Notes: generated by a model not told the origin, from the letters alone. DNA of 64,000 nt from Elysia chlorotica (GCA_003991915.1 RQTK01000077.1:286000-349999); one strand, 5' to 3'. Numbered from the stretch's first letter, positions 25,146 through 37,855 are shown. Translations and numbers: made by a program.

Positions 25146-25920
25146 AGAGAAAGAAAGAGAAAGGGAGAGATGGACAAATAGACAAACAGATACTCAGACA
25201 CACAGACACACAGAAATGAAGAGATACCCCAAAAGGTAGAAAGCAAAAGAGATAAATAGGAAACATAAAAGAGAACAATGAGTTATAAAATAAAATATTG
25301 ATATGCAATAAAAGGGAATGTTCTGTTTTAATACAAATCTTATGCCTGTTTAAAAGATTAGAAATCCAGCTTATCAAACTTTAAATTAAAACACTTTTCT
25401 TCCTTAGAGAAATTAAACAGGAAATATATAGAAAGCCCATTAATTTTTCAAAGAGCTAAAAATTATGAAACCGTTTTATCTGCTTCTTGTAATCCGTGTT
25501 ATATTTGTACGCAAACAATCTCTTGTAATAATAGACGGAGATTCACAGAATTATTCCATTATCTCGTTTAAAAAGGTCTCATAGAAGTTAAAACCTGATA
25601 AAAAGCTCGCTACAGAGAAAACAGTTTTGATGTTTTAACTGTCGGAAATTGAGGAAGTTAACTGGATATACGATTTTTATTTAATTTCGTTTTGATTTTG
25701 TTGTTTTTGTATCTTTTTTCCATTTGAATTTTGCTTGAACTTGCTGAAAAAAAAAACATACATATATATATCCTAATTAACAGTCTCCAAGATTTCCAAG
25801 GAAGAAAAGATACGACGACGAGTCCTGGAGACTTACACATTTTGAGAATTCGGCAGCTATGTTGTATTATGTTCTACAATACGCAAAATCATCAAGAATT
25901 AACAAATGAGAGAGGACATT
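25146..25920. other. AT-rich DNA, nothing recognised
   Basis: Purine-rich start (GACAAATAGACAAACAGA), then AT-rich sequence. No supported exon. Confidence 0.4.
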
Positions 25921-26136
25921 GATTGGCTGAGGTGACGACTTGTTTGAATGATGTCACACGGAGAGACAGAGAAGGAATTCCAGGACAGTCCACTCTGCCC
26001 ATCCCATCACATTCTATTGACAATGACCCAACACGCCGGACAATGCAGCCCAAAGCATACTTTTGCTTTATCGTGGAACAGAACCCCTGGGTTAAACCTG
26101 CGCGCTCTACCACTTGGGCTATCTCAGCTGGCCGTC
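25921..26136 (-). mobile_element. tRNA-derived SINE on the minus strand
   Basis: Read on -, it begins with GAGATAGCCCAAGTGGTAG, a strong D-arm/A-box match (complement of 26111-26129). About 40 bp later comes GGGGTTCTGTTCC, standing for the B box. A body of some 150 bp follows to about 25921. A 99-codon - strand frame overlaps it and is explained by the element. Confidence 0.65.
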
Positions 26137-26204
26137 TTGTAGTCCAGGCATAACTGATGAGCAACTCTTGACCTGGGCTTTCTCTCACCATCTGGCCAGC
26201 AGGA

Positions 26205-26310
26205 CGACGGGACAGGGCGACGGGAGAGGGCCAATGGGTGAGGGGGACGGGACAGGAGGACTGGACAGAGGGGACGGGAGGACAGGAAGGACTGGAGCAG
26301 CCGCGCGTGA
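26205..26310. repeat. Degenerate G-rich minisatellite
   Basis: Variants of GGGACAGGAGGACTGGACAG repeat irregularly; most tracts contain GGG, so G-quadruplexes are possible. The region to about 26410 is the most GC-rich of this part of the window. Confidence 0.7.
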
Positions 26311-26419
26311 TGGAGTGAGAGATCCTGGCCAGATGACCGGTCCGACCTGGGGTGTCAGCCAGGGTGACCAGTGGTCTGATTGGACTTGGATCAGGGTGGA
26401 CGGGCTGCGTGTCCGTCCG

Positions 26420-26770
26420 TCTGTCTTTGAGTTTGACGCTCTTTGTCTCTTGTTTATCTCAATGTCTCTTTCGGCGTTCTCTCTCTCTCTCTTTCTCTCT
26501 CTTTCGATCTCTCACAATTTGTTTTACTCTTCGTATAATCTGTATATGTCTCTTTTTTCACTTTCTATCCCTCTCTTGCTCTGTTTAATCTCCTCTATTC
26601 TCTCTCTCTCACTCTCTCTCTCTCCCTCTCTCTCTCTATCTCTCTCTCCCTCTCTCTCTCTGTCTCTTTCTCTTGCTTTCGCTAACCTCCTATATCTCTC
26701 TCTTTCCTCTCTTTAACTCTATCTCTCTACTTTACTCTCTTCGTATATCCACACACTTCTCTGTTTCTCT
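26420..26770. repeat. Polypyrimidine-rich region
   Basis: Interrupted CT on +. The 200-codon frame that begins in the G-rich repeat and ends here is compositional. Confidence 0.85.
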
Positions 26771-27065
26771 GCGTGCATCTATATGTGTGCCTGACTATGA
26801 TGTGTGTACATATGGGTGTTCAAGACAGCGAGTGTGTTTGCCTGTTCGTCCCAGGGCCAACGTCTCCTCAATGCCCTCGCCAGATGGCGCTCTTGTCACA
26901 GCACTATATTCCCTCTCCCCTCTTGCCTTCCACATCTTCGATTCCCGATCCTCCCAATGATCTTTGTCAGTGACATTCTTCCTCCACTTCCTCATTTTTT
27001 TCTTCGTGTTGAGTGGACTGCCGAGATATGGCTCTGGAAACCAGCTACAAGATTTGATTACCAAT
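26771..27065. other. Mixed-composition DNA
   Basis: A short GC-richer piece (26820-26900, CCCAGGGCCAACGTCTCC) without a convincing exon. Confidence 0.3.
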
Positions 27066-27073
27066 ACAAAAAA

Positions 27074-27141
27074 GAGAGTGAGAGAGAGAGAGTGAGAGAG
27101 AGAGAGAGATAGAGAGAGAGAGTGAGAGAGAGAGAGAGAGA
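27074..27141. repeat. (GA)n microsatellite
   Basis: GA with regular GTGAG interruptions. Confidence 0.95.
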
Positions 27142-29015
27142 AAAGCATGGTTTTCAATAAAGATAAATCCAGTATCTATAAGATTTACTGATGGAGAGAC
27201 CAGTTCTATTTAGGTTTTTTCTATTTCTGAGAGAACGGGAAATGTTATTAATGCATAGTTTTTATGTCACATCTATAATAATTATAAGAACCTTTATAAA
27301 ACATAGCTATTTCAAGGATTCTTAGAATCCTTCCTTATGTTAAGTACAATAGGGTTTGATCTGTTTTAATACGTCAAAAATAAAAAGGAAACGCAATAAA
27401 GTTGTACTAAGTTTCAAATTTTGAGAAACAAACTTGCTCTTTAAAGTGAGTAAAAAAAGCAATTTTCATCAATCTACAGAAAAAAAACGAACTTTTTGCG
27501 AAAAATAAGAATAAAAAAATAGATAATTATCATCTTATAAGATTTTTAACATTAAACTTTTAGAATGTGTAGATTCACACGTCCTAAATATTCCTAGCTT
27601 GCCAATAATTTCACAAGTGTTATGAAGTATCTCCTTGCTCTTTTGTCTCTAATTTTTTTGCAATGTATCCTGTCTTTTCTCTCTGGCACAAATTTAGAGT
27701 AAAAAATTATACTTCTATTTTTATACATCTTTCCCAATAATATTAGCGACATGTGTAATTTTTTCTATAGATACATGCTTTACAATGGCTTTTATGATTT
27801 TTTCTCCTTGTATTGATCTTAACGTTCAGGAAATTTTGAAGCCAAATTCTAAGAATAGCAAAACACCTGTAATCGTTTTGTGTCGCATCTCTTGATGGAG
27901 TCTGGCATTTACAAATGACATTTGCGAATCTCAACATGAGCTGTCATTACTGTAGACGTATTAAAGTTCATAAATATGTTCTAAGTCTCTAAAATTTACG
28001 CGGCGCTTATGTTAAGCATTAAGTCTTGTTAGAACTGTCTACAAAAAGGTGCTCGATTTATGTATTACAACGGGGTTAAAGTACCAGTATATCTTGTGTA
28101 TTTATGATGGTGTTTATCTATCGTTTAGGTTTCACCTTGTCCTTCATTAATACAACAAATTAGTGATTTTTAGATCGTTAAGGACAAAATCAAAGCTCAC
28201 AAGTTCTAGCTATATTGTTAATTTATATACGAGTATGTTGCATTAGAAAAATCCAACTCTTAGGACTAGAAAGTGACGGAAAATGTTTTTTCTATTTTTT
28301 GTGTTCATGCATTTCGTAAAAAAGACGCGTTCCGGGATACTTTATTAACAGTTTTAGATGCAAATAATTGGGTTTTGAAAGTCTTAATCATCATTAATTG
28401 TCTATAAAAGTCAGTTAAATGTTATTGTACTGTATATTATGACAATACTGTAAGATAAGATAATAGCTTTTTAAGACGTCGATACCGGTAAAATAATCAC
28501 AATTTTTGATACAGCATTCAGTGAACTAAGCAAAAGTACTAATCATTTATTCAATTTCTTTGTGTTTCAGATTTAAAACTCTAACCTGCTGTGAATTTCT
28601 ATAGAAAAAGTGCTCAACGATTTGCCACCCATTGTTTTACCTGTAAAAAAAAACTACTTGGATGATAGAGGAAAGAAGACGGGGTTTCCAAGATCTCTGC
28701 ACATTAATACGGTACGTAGTGTCACAACCTTTTTATCCTTTCTCTACTCCGGGTGCAATCTTTAACCTTTTCACACATCACGTGATTTTAAGCCCATTTT
28801 TTGTGTGCACACTATTTTGGGAAATTTCAGAAAATTTGAAAAGGTAAAAGCTTTGATAAGCTTATTCATTATTTTGAAATGGAAGGTGTGCAAGTCAATA
28901 CAAAAAGGTGCTAGCACAAAAGTGTATCGACCGGCTAAGCATGTGTGTGGGGTGATGGGAAAAGGTTAATTGGGTCACCTAGAATATGCCAAGAATAATA
29001 GCAACTGACGAAAAC
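27142..29015. other. Long AT-rich unique stretch
   Basis: No tandem array, no SINE and no frame above about 65 codons. It appears to be plain intergenic DNA. Confidence 0.45.
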
Positions 29016-29019
29016 CTTG

Positions 29020-29100
29020 ACACATTAACCAAGATTCGAACCATGTACCTTCTTCATTTAGCTCAGAGCACTAACCGATGCTGCTTCTAACGCTCTAAAA
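29020..29100 (-). mobile_element. tRNA-like SINE head, minus strand
   Basis: On - it reads AGCAGCATCGGTTAGTGCTC (D-arm-like) and then ATGGTTCGAATCTTGG (B box, complement of 29029-29044). The body is not well preserved. Confidence 0.55.
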
Positions 29101-29305
29101 GTTTTCGCTTGTAGGAAACCAAACCCCTGTCTTTATTCTGACAGACATGGATATATACATTTTATTATAAACTGTATCTTCAGCACTTAACTAAAAAGGT
29201 GATTGTGACAACCATTTTAGTGTTGTGAAGATTGATATGATGCATACATTATACTGAAACCCTCTCGTTTTCAAACAGAGCGTCAAGAGTAATGGCCCTG
29301 TTTAT

Positions 29306-29425
29306 ACGGTGTCAGTAGTAATGTGATTGAGTAAAGCTTGCGTCCAACTTATAGGTATCCTTTCCTATTTCGCTGTGGCACGACGTAAAATTGTCAGATG
29401 TTGATTTCGAGATCTGTCGGCGACA
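29306..29425 (+). mobile_element. 5'-truncated copy of SINE family 1
   Basis: Matches the body and tail of the element at 58248: CGGTGTCAGTAGTAATGTGA, then GGCACGACGTAAAATTGTCAG. Copies of the same tail lie at 40107, 53185-53215 (-), 54200-54230 (-) and 58413. The tRNA-like head is missing. Confidence 0.65.
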
Positions 29426-30009
29426 TAGCTCAAGAAATCCACAGACGGAACCAAATCATCATTTATTAACTATTTTTGTTTTGTGTATTGCCATTACATA
29501 ACTCCATCTTGGTATTCATTTTTTACAGATCACCCAACTACATTCAACCTATTATACGGAAGTTTTATATTATAATTCCTGTCCACCCCCAACATTCGGA
29601 AATTATTTTGTTTCTTTTAAACAATAACATCATATGTCATATTATAACAAAATGATGTTTTGTTCTTTTGAGCTGGACATCTCGAAACAGTTAAAGGTCA
29701 CTGTTACCAAATCTAGGCCTATAGGACTAGTCCCTGCTATTACTATTTCCGCTGTCTGTCTGACGCAATGTGGGCTTACCTACAAACTGCTGTCTGAGGA
29801 GTTTCTTTAGTCATGATACCCTTATAGGTTCTAACAGCCCCAAAAACCTAGACGGACCTTAAAGACCAGGTTTTATTATCGTAGAGACACTGGCCCAGTT
29901 ACCGGGACGATTTATGCAATTTTCATGAGCCTATGGGAAAAGCAAAACGTTGATTCGTTTTGTTAACCACTTTTTTCCCTCGCGATTTATTTGCTTATGT
30001 CTTTTTTGT
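29426..30009. other. Unique DNA
   Basis: Mixed composition with no frame or repeat that I can support. Confidence 0.35.
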
Positions 30010-30197
30010 ATGCTTATGCCAACATTTTTCTCTCCCGTCTATCTCTCTCTTTTCCTGTCTTTCGCGGCTGTCTTTTTCTCTCTATCATCGTCTTTTTCTA
30101 TGCTGCCCTTCTCTCTTTCTCCTCTCTATGCCTTTATCTCCCTATCATGTCTCCCTCTATCTTCCCCTCTCTACCTCACTCTCTCTCTTCCTCCCCC

Positions 30198-30255
<58 letters not shown>

Positions 30256-30262
30256 GTGTGTG
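30010..30262. repeat. Polypyrimidine region ending in (CT)n
   Basis: Irregular CT to about 30200, then a pure CT run of about 50 bp and a short GT run. Confidence 0.9.
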
Positions 30263-30830
30263 TTTTACCACTTTTCTATGCTAGCAGAGTATCTTAATGT
30301 ATATCTCCTTTTTTTTGCTTACTCTTTAATGTTTTTACGTGTCAACTGACTCGCAGCTGCATTCTGTCAGCATTCCTGTTTAGTGTTAACAATTGTTTCA
30401 GTTTTATAGGAATCGTTACTTGACTCTTTAAACAGTTCCACTTCTCCGGTTATCTTACTTTTAAGAATAAAAACCCCAGAACAATACAAGACTAGAACTG
30501 AGAAGATAGCAAGAGAGTGAGACAGAAAGCGGGCAAGGGAGAGAGAAAGTGCGACGGAAGAGACAGGGGAGAAACATAGAGAGGAAAGGGAGATAGAGAG
30601 ACTGTGTCCTAGAATTGGTTCAAAATTGTTTGAGATAAATAAAATGTTTCGAAAATGGAAGAGGGGTTTGAAATACTTCAATAGCCGCATATAGTTATGA
30701 AATAATTGCTATAAATAATATATTTTCCATTATATCATAGAATGGCTCGATATTTTTATTTTTTACCCCTCTAAGATCCATATAATGATGAATAAAAGTA
30801 AATTGTTTTTTTTTTTGCGGACTGCTACAG
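30263..30830. other. Unique DNA with a weak GA patch
   Basis: AT-rich with GAGA words at 30510-30600. No gene. Confidence 0.4.
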
Positions 30831-30835
30831 TATGC

Positions 30836-30891
30836 AAGAGGGAGAGAGATGGATAGATATAGAAAGAGAGAGAGATAGAGACAGAGAGAGG

Positions 30892-30926
<35 letters not shown>

Positions 30927-30952
30927 GCATAGAAAGACAGAGAGACAGAGAA

Positions 30953-31020
<68 letters not shown>

Positions 31021-31103
31021 GCATAAAAAAACAGAGAGACAGAGAAAGAAGTGGAAAGAAAGATTATTAAATTCATAGAGAGAGAGAAAAGACGAGGGAA
31101 AAA

Positions 31104-31152
<49 letters not shown>
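30836..31152. repeat. Compound (GA)n region
   Basis: Over 300 bp of GA. The phrase GAGAGGCATA plus ACAGAGAGACAGAGAAAG occurs twice, about 93 bp apart (near 30922 and 31017), so the tract includes a small duplication. Confidence 0.94.
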
Positions 31153-31154
<2 letters not shown>

Positions 31155-31480
31155 ACGAAGAAAAAACAGAAGAGCTATGCGGTGTAAGGGAATGGTGTAT
31201 AGCATTTCACATTAATACGCGTTTTTCAATTATGCGATGAAATTTTTAAAAAAGTGGGCAAGGAAGTGAGGAGAGGGAGGATAGCGAGGGGATGGGAGGA
31301 GGGTATATGAGGAAAAATAGCGACGGGAGGTAACGGGTGGAGAATATTAATAATTTTCTCGTCATCCGGAAATCTCCCGTGACGCGTGTCAAAAATTTAT
31401 TACAAGAGGTTATGCTTTCTGAGCAGCGAAAAGCTCTGTTGCTGAGACTGCCTTGTGAGAGAAAGCAATTACTTTCCTGC
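31153..31480. other. Unique DNA with a complex patch
   Basis: GGGAGG-rich to about 31345, then a more balanced 100 bp (CCGTGACGCGTGTC). No exon seen. Confidence 0.3.
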
Positions 31481-31705
31481 TAGGAAAAACACCAACCTGA
31501 TGTGCGCTGAATCACGAGCATTTGCGTGAACTTCGCTTTATAAAACTGCTGAGCATCTGGAATGAGAACGACAGGGGGCAGCGGTAGTGACTAAGGAATA
31601 GGAAAACCACCAACCTGATGTGCGCTGAATCACGAGCATTTTGGCTTTATAAAACAGCTGAGCAGCTTGAAGAAGAACGACAGGGGGTAGCGGTAGAATG
31701 AATTT
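31481..31705. repeat. Two-copy tandem duplication, 118-bp unit
   Basis: TAGGAAAA begins the copies at 31481 and 31599. Both contain CCAACCTGATGTGCGCTGAA, TTTATAAAAC and GACAGGGGG. The second copy lacks about 10 bp. Each unit carries a TATAAAA word, but nothing shows promoter use. Confidence 0.9.
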
Positions 31706-31838
31706 AAAACAAGAGGTCCAAGTTTCAAATCTGCGGCTCGAACCTCCGCCTCCGGAATGGTACTCTTTATGAAATTTACAATGTAAAAAGTATCTTAAAG
31801 TAATGTATAATTATAATTTGTGTGTGAGTGAGATGGAG

Positions 31839-31881
<43 letters not shown>

Positions 31882-32391
31882 TAAAATCTGGTACCATCAG
31901 GCATACACATAAACCCAGAGATTCAAATAGTGTCTAGCATGGACAGAGATTTGGCTGAAAACTATTTTTGCAATTGTTTCCAAAATTGTAACGCTTTAAA
32001 TTTTAAATTAGTTTTATCCTCTCTCTTTGGAGAAGAAGAGTGAACACCGCACCGATACAAAATGGTAAAAATAACAAATTATTAAGTGCACTTATTTTGA
32101 CGTAACAAACTCAAGTCTACTATAAAAACAGTAGAAAACAATAGTGTGACAGATTATGAAAGATCAAATCTTGGTAAACTTAAATGCTTAAATGAAATCT
32201 CAATGATTCAGAATAGAACGATTTTCAGAATTATGATAATCTTATTTATTTCATATATTTTAAGGGCTACATGTATTAAAACATAAAGTATTTATTGTCA
32301 AAATATTTTTCCTCTAAACTAATAATCTTTCAGTTCATTTTTTCTTCCCATGATCTTCTGGAAAATTAATCTGATAGTATTATCTTATTAG

Positions 32392-32394
<3 letters not shown>
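31706..32394. other. Unique DNA with a (GA)n tract at 31842-31880
   Basis: About 19 GA units, then AT-rich sequence without a supported gene. Confidence 0.7.
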
Positions 32395-32427
<33 letters not shown>

Positions 32428-32448
32428 GTCTCTCTCTGTCTCTCTGTG
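32395..32448. repeat. (CT)n microsatellite
   Basis: CT with GTCT interruptions at the right end. Confidence 0.93.
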
Positions 32449-32559
32449 TTTAAATGCCTCCTAGAATCCCTGAACAAGAAACAAAAGGATATTAGGAATG
32501 TAACCCCTGCTTCCAAAGTGATTCCCCTACTTTAATTAACAAAAAAATTTTAAAGAAAG

Positions 32560-32720
32560 GAACATTGAACTTTTAATGATAGCATCGACTGCCAGGAGTA
32601 GGAGAGGGCAGAGCTTAAGTGATGAATACGGAATCAGCTCAACGTTGATTGCGGGAAACTAATAAAGGCGATTTCGCCTCTCCAGAGAGAATGGAGAAGA
32701 CACAGATTATGCCGCTAGTA
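32560..32720. promoter_or_regulatory. Possible regulatory block, weak
   Basis: A balanced, non-repetitive 160 bp in AT-rich surroundings with the near-palindrome AGGCGATTTCGCCT. The complexity alone suggests function; no specific binding-site set is clear. Confidence 0.18.
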
Positions 32721-32835
32721 AGCCCATCAGGGTCTGTCGTAATGGTTTCAGATTTGGAGCGTTGGTTTTTAAATTGACATTTTCAGCATGTATAAAATCT
32801 TGACAAAAATATAAAATAATGAAAAATATATAATG

Positions 32836-32912
32836 ACAAACAGACAGGCACATACAGACAGAGACAGACAGGCAAACAGACAGGCACATACAGACAGACA
32901 GACAATGACACG
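32836..32912. repeat. CAGA/CAGG-type minisatellite
   Basis: Two copies of a roughly 40-bp phrase containing CAGACAGGCACATACAGACA. Cysteine/leucine/serine-rich frames on - come from this repeat. Confidence 0.88.
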
Positions 32913-33540
32913 GAGCAAAACAGTAGGGAAATAAAACGGGCAAAATGTATACACCTCTGATCTATCTTGGGTTTCAAAAAAGGGATCTCCTATTGGGAGA
33001 TGAACGGTATATACTTGTGCTAGTTCGTACCGAGTAACGAGTTGTAAATGTTTGAGGTCAGAAGACTTTGTTAGTAGGTATCAGCAGTTCCAAAGAGGTT
33101 TTTAAAAAAAGTATTTCTTTGCCTTTTTGACAAAGCAGGACAATACACAAGACTCGAAACAGAAGTGGTTATTGTTTAGACAATCTGGTAAATCCTGGAC
33201 TGTTACACATTCAAAAGCTTTAGTTTGACATTTTAAATATTGTGTCACAACTGCCTAGTAAACATGATATACTAACAATTACGATTGCCTTAGGGATGAA
33301 TTTAAATAGCATAATATCTCGCTTTAAGATCTGTTTGTGTGGATTTGTTTATGTTTTGCATGTTTATGTTATCTTCTTCCGTGCCCCCCCCCCCACTTTC
33401 CCCTTTTTCTTAATCACTTTTTTTGCCCGGTGAATGTGAGATATTACTTTGAGAAGGTATATTTAATTGCTTTTTCACTTGAATATATACTATTAATCAG
33501 TTGAAAAAAGATGAAACGATAGCATGAAAAACAAGTCAAG
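32913..33540. other. AT-rich unique DNA
   Basis: Contains a C-run at about 33384-33394. No gene supported. Confidence 0.4.
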
Positions 33541-33653
33541 AGGTAGAAATGTCAAGGCGTAGCCTGCGTCTCGTCATAAGCCTTCTTATTCTTACGCTCG
33601 TATAATTATTGTTACGACGAGACGTAAGCTACGTCTTGTTTTTGATTCTACCC
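33541..33653. mobile_element. Foldback or MITE-like inverted repeat, 113 bp
   Basis: The left arm (33541-33580) and right arm (33611-33653) are imperfect reverse complements, best at GTAGCCTGCGTCTCGTC against GACGAGACGTAAGCTAC and again at the outer GGTAGAA/TTCTACC. The roughly 30-bp AT-rich centre would be the loop. No clear target-site duplication or transposase is visible. Confidence 0.55.
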
Positions 33654-34115
33654 AAGGTATAGATCTTCAAAAAAAAACAACAAAAAACAACAACAACAAT
33701 ACAATGGGAAAGTTCATGGATTGAGGTTCAATTCTTTTTTGGTTTTCAATTCAAAGATAAAAATTACAATAAAAGATGTGGTTTTATTGTCATTAAAAAA
33801 GGGTTGTCAAAGGAGAGAATAGCGTTTTAATTAAAAAAAAAAATAACGAAAAGATGAGTCATAGCTGTATTTAAAAAATAAATGTTGCCCCTCCAAGCGT
33901 TCATTAATAACCTCACTCTGCTACCTTCTCAGTACCCCCAATCTTGTCCCATCGTTTTCTCATCACCATCTTCTCACCAGTTGAGGAAAAGAATTAAAAC
34001 TCATTCAAGATTACTGTCCCCGATCTGTCACTAAACTATGCGTCACCACTTCAGTCCTCTTTCAAATTCATTATCTGCTCTTCTGTAAGTTGCATAATCC
34101 TCGTAATACTTTCTT
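33654..34115. other. AT-rich unique DNA
   Basis: Includes a short CAA patch at 33676-33700. Nothing coding recognised. Confidence 0.4.
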
Positions 34116-34119
34116 TCTA

Positions 34120-34120
34120 A

Positions 34121-34157
<37 letters not shown>

Positions 34158-34470
34158 CCTCTGCCTTACATTGCTCTTTCTCTCTCCCTTTCTCTCTAAA
34201 CCTTTCCTTCTCTTTCTCTCAATCTCTCTCTGTCTTTTTCTCTAACTAATTAACACACACATACACACATACACACACACACACACTCTCTCTCTCTATA
34301 TCTCTTTATCTGTCTCCTGTTCTTTACATTTCTCTATCTGTATTTCTTCCTCTCTCGATATATGGTGTCTCTCTCTGAATCTCTCTCTCCCCCTCTCTCT
34401 TTCTCTGCCTCTGTCGATGGCTCTCTCTCTCACACACACACTCTCTCCCTCTCTCTGTCTCTCATTATTA
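34120..34470. repeat. Polypyrimidine region with (CA)n runs
   Basis: CT tracts with CACACA runs at about 34252-34286 and 34429-34441. Confidence 0.92.
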
Positions 34471-35616
34471 TTCCCCCATCCCTTTCCCTCTTTTTAAATC
34501 TCTTTACACTTTTTTCCATCCTCCCTTAAGGATTCTGCTGAAAATCCCTCAAGGCAATCAACTCAACTATTGAAAACCATTCATTCCACAGCAGCGCTGC
34601 GTTTGAACTCAACGGTTGAGCCTGTTGCAGATTTTCTCCCTCGACCTCCCCCCAACCCTTCACCCTATCGTCCCATCTCCATCTTCCCCTTAACACACCC
34701 AATGCAAGCCTAGCTCAAACCCATCTGCACAAAATGGAATAGAAACGTTCTTTTAATTTCTCTTTCTTTGTGTGAGTGTGTCTGCTGGCATGGCATACAG
34801 AGAAAGACAAGGCCACTAAAGGCGAATTAATTCTTGATCAATTTGTACTCCGCTCACCCTGAGTATAAAACAATGTTTTCCTGGGGTGAGTAGCTCGCTA
34901 GTGAAATCATCGGCTGTGAGTGTTATGTCACACCCATAATGGTAGACCCAAGGATAAGGTTGAAGGGTGAATGGATCTGTGGTACTGGTAAATTGGTAGA
35001 TTGGAACACGTAGATACATGATGTGGCGTCAGAAAGCCTAGTCGATAAAGTGACTGATCGATGAATAGGTTATCCTAGGTTTAATTCTCAACCCATCCGT
35101 CACCTAATTTAAATTTACCAAACAGTAATACTTTAGATAAACCAAGGATACACTACTGATTTAACAACTGCCAAGATTGATTACAATTATTTAGACAAAA
35201 GAAATAGTTTTACACAGTTTAGCGGCTGGGGCGCAAAGGAAAAATTGGAAGTTGTTTTCAAGTGATCAGTACAATGTAAGTTCTAGGTTTGAATCGGAGT
35301 TGATACCCTCGTCTGCGAGTATAATTTGTTTCCTCATCTAGTCTTCCTCATATTTTTTTATGTTTCACAGACACAGTTCAAAAGGATTATATCCCTTTGT
35401 TTTAATATCAACTAAAAGAGCTTGTGATGGTAACGCTGTCTTGTGAACTATTAAAACATTTTTTTTCTTCAAATTTTGGTATGTAAATAATGTGTAGTCT
35501 ACATACGAAGGTTACCTACTTGCCTTGTAATTGGCATAATACGTAAATTGACTCTGTTCTTTCCTATCCTTTTTTAGAAATATACCATAAAACCCACTGA
35601 TCATATTATGAAACAT

Positions 35617-35624
<8 letters not shown>
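34471..35624. other. Unique DNA with weak SINE-like remnants
   Basis: GCCTAGTCGATAAAGTGACTG (35037 onward) followed by CTAGGTTTAATTCTC, and TTCTAGGTTTGAATCGG near 35280-35296, resemble decayed tRNA-like heads. A 67-codon - strand frame at 34816-35019 has ordinary protein-like composition, but no domain or splice context supports it. Confidence 0.3.

Positions 35625-35696
<72 letters not shown>
35625..35696. repeat. (GA)n microsatellite
   Basis: About 35 pure GA units, followed by interrupted purine DNA to about 35885. Confidence 0.97.
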
Positions 35697-35700
<4 letters not shown>

Positions 35701-36044
35701 AGAATAAAACGAGAAAGAGAAAGGAGACGAGACAGAGACATAGAAAAAGGAGAAAGAAAGAGAGAAAGAAAGAGAGAGGGAGGGATAAAGAAAGGGGAAC
35801 AGGGAGATACAAACAGATCAACAGAGAGATGGAGAGACAGATAGTGTAAGGGAGGGAGACACACACGGAGAGATGGGACAGGGGAGAAGATTTACAGCCA
35901 TTTTTTAATTAACATCCTCGATTAAAGTTCTAGATTGGCCAATCGTTTAATGCGATATTTAAGTAGCCTAGTGATGAATGGGGCTTTATGGGATGGATAT
36001 TTTAAGGTTTCGCAGTACTCAATAGCGGGTCTTCTTCTATCATT

Positions 36045-36244
36045 TTCTTTCTCTCTCTCTCTCTCTCTCCCTGGCTCTCTCTCCTTCTCTCCCTGGCTCT
36101 CTCTCCTTCTCTCCCTGGCTCTCTCTCCCTCTCTCTTGCTTTCTCTCTCCCTGGCTCTCTGACTGCGATCTCTATCTGTCTCTCACTCTATCTCTTCCCC
36201 CTCTGTCTCCCCCCTCTGTCTCTGTCTATGTATGTCTGTCTCTA

Positions 36245-36290
<46 letters not shown>
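36045..36290. repeat. Polypyrimidine region with a CCTGG-punctuated minisatellite
   Basis: CTCTCTCCTTCTCTCCCTGG repeats about four times near 36070-36150 with a period of about 22 bp, followed by plain CT. Confidence 0.9.
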
Positions 36291-36296
<6 letters not shown>

Positions 36297-37855
36297 TCCA
36301 ATCCAAACCGCCTGTGCTCTAGGCAAATCTTAAGATTGCGTCAATGACAATCCGTTGTGAATGTTTTATGAAGATTGCCTGTGCGTGTCCAAGCTAGGAT
36401 AACAACGGGCTGGTCTCTCGACAGAGAAAAACGGTAGAAGAAGAATTAAAAAAAAAACAACTCGAAGAAATACAATCGATGAAGCAACTTAAATTGTACG
36501 AGTATCAAGGGGCTTAGAGAAATAGATAGGGTGGAAAGAAGAAGGAAGCGATTTTCAAACTTTTTTTTCTATCATTTACTTTACGTTTTAAAAACTGGAA
36601 AACCCAGCTAAAATTTGGATTTCTTTCAAACATGTTAAGAAACGTTTATGCACTGTCCTCAAGAGGGCTTTATAAGTTTGTTAAAAATTGCCACTGGGTC
36701 TTTTATAGAGGCACCTTTCACCGTTCATTGTACGTTAGGTATTAGAATAATAATGGGTTGACATTATAATTATCTAAATCTTAGCTTCCCTTTATGTATC
36801 AGTTTTTGCAACATTAGGTGAAAACTGCGTTACGTTTTTGAGTATTTGATTCTATACGAAAATAAGGCAACTTTGGCGGAAGAGAAATTTATTTATTATA
36901 CAGAAACGGTTGTTGGAAAGAAAAAAAGAAATTATTTTAGTTTTTTAAACCGGTATACTTTCAATGTTATTAACACTATCGCAGGAACATGGGTAAAAAT
37001 CGGTAATTAACTAACACAGGACAGAGATAACCAAGTTCAGAGATAAAAAATTAATATGTTTGTACCCAAAGTACGAATAGTTAATAGGTAACTAGGAGAC
37101 ATGCAGTGCTAATTAAAAAGCCCCCTTTTCGCATTAGAAAACAAGAGGTGTGAACAAGTGAACATATTGAAGACCTAGACCATAGATTTTGGTTGATACT
37201 AAACTGGATCACGCAAAGTTTTTCTCATTTTGTCCAAGTCTGTATATAATTTCAGAAACTTCATTAAAATCTACATCTAGATTGAGGTATGGATTTAGAA
37301 AAAAATAACGTTTTACCTTCGGCAGGCACAATTTTCGCCTTTAGCCTTCATACAAAATACATAATGATATACGATGCTGTATACTTGTTTCTTTGTCATG
37401 AGAATTGTCGACTGGTGCCGATTTGTTCGAGTTTTTGATAAGAATAATAAAGCGATCCATTAATGTGAGAACAAGATGATACAAATAATTGGTCTTTAGT
37501 TACATGGACGTTTTTACACAAGTGTTTCAAAGGGCACCATTGCGTTACTCTGTTCAGAAAACGTGTGGTCGTTTTTCGTTTCTTTTTCTGAAGAGAGGGC
37601 GCTATGCATATGGCGCTCTTTGAAACAGGTTATGTAGCTATAGATCAATTATAGGTGCTGTATGAGTCCATAAATGTTTCTTTGTTCATAATAATATTGT
37701 CAAGTGCTACCGATTTGTTCGAGTTTTTTGTATTCAATAAAACTGTTATTAAATTTCCAAACTTCGAGTTAATATGAAACAAACAATTTTTGAATAAGCA
37801 GGACACAAACATAATTTTCATAAACTTTATTATTGAAAAAAATGTTACATGGGTT
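36291..37855. other. AT-rich unique DNA
   Basis: Two short passages resemble each other: 37375-37435 and 37655-37725 both contain GATGCTGTAT/GGTGCTGTAT-type words, then TGTTTCTTTG and CCGATTTGTTCGAGTTTTT, about 285 bp apart. This is a possible old tandem duplication. No gene. Confidence 0.5.

Noticed and set aside
34816-35019. 67-codon - strand frame
   Set aside because: Composition is acceptable, but no splice sites, domain or duplicated conservation support it; it lies next to SINE-like remnants.
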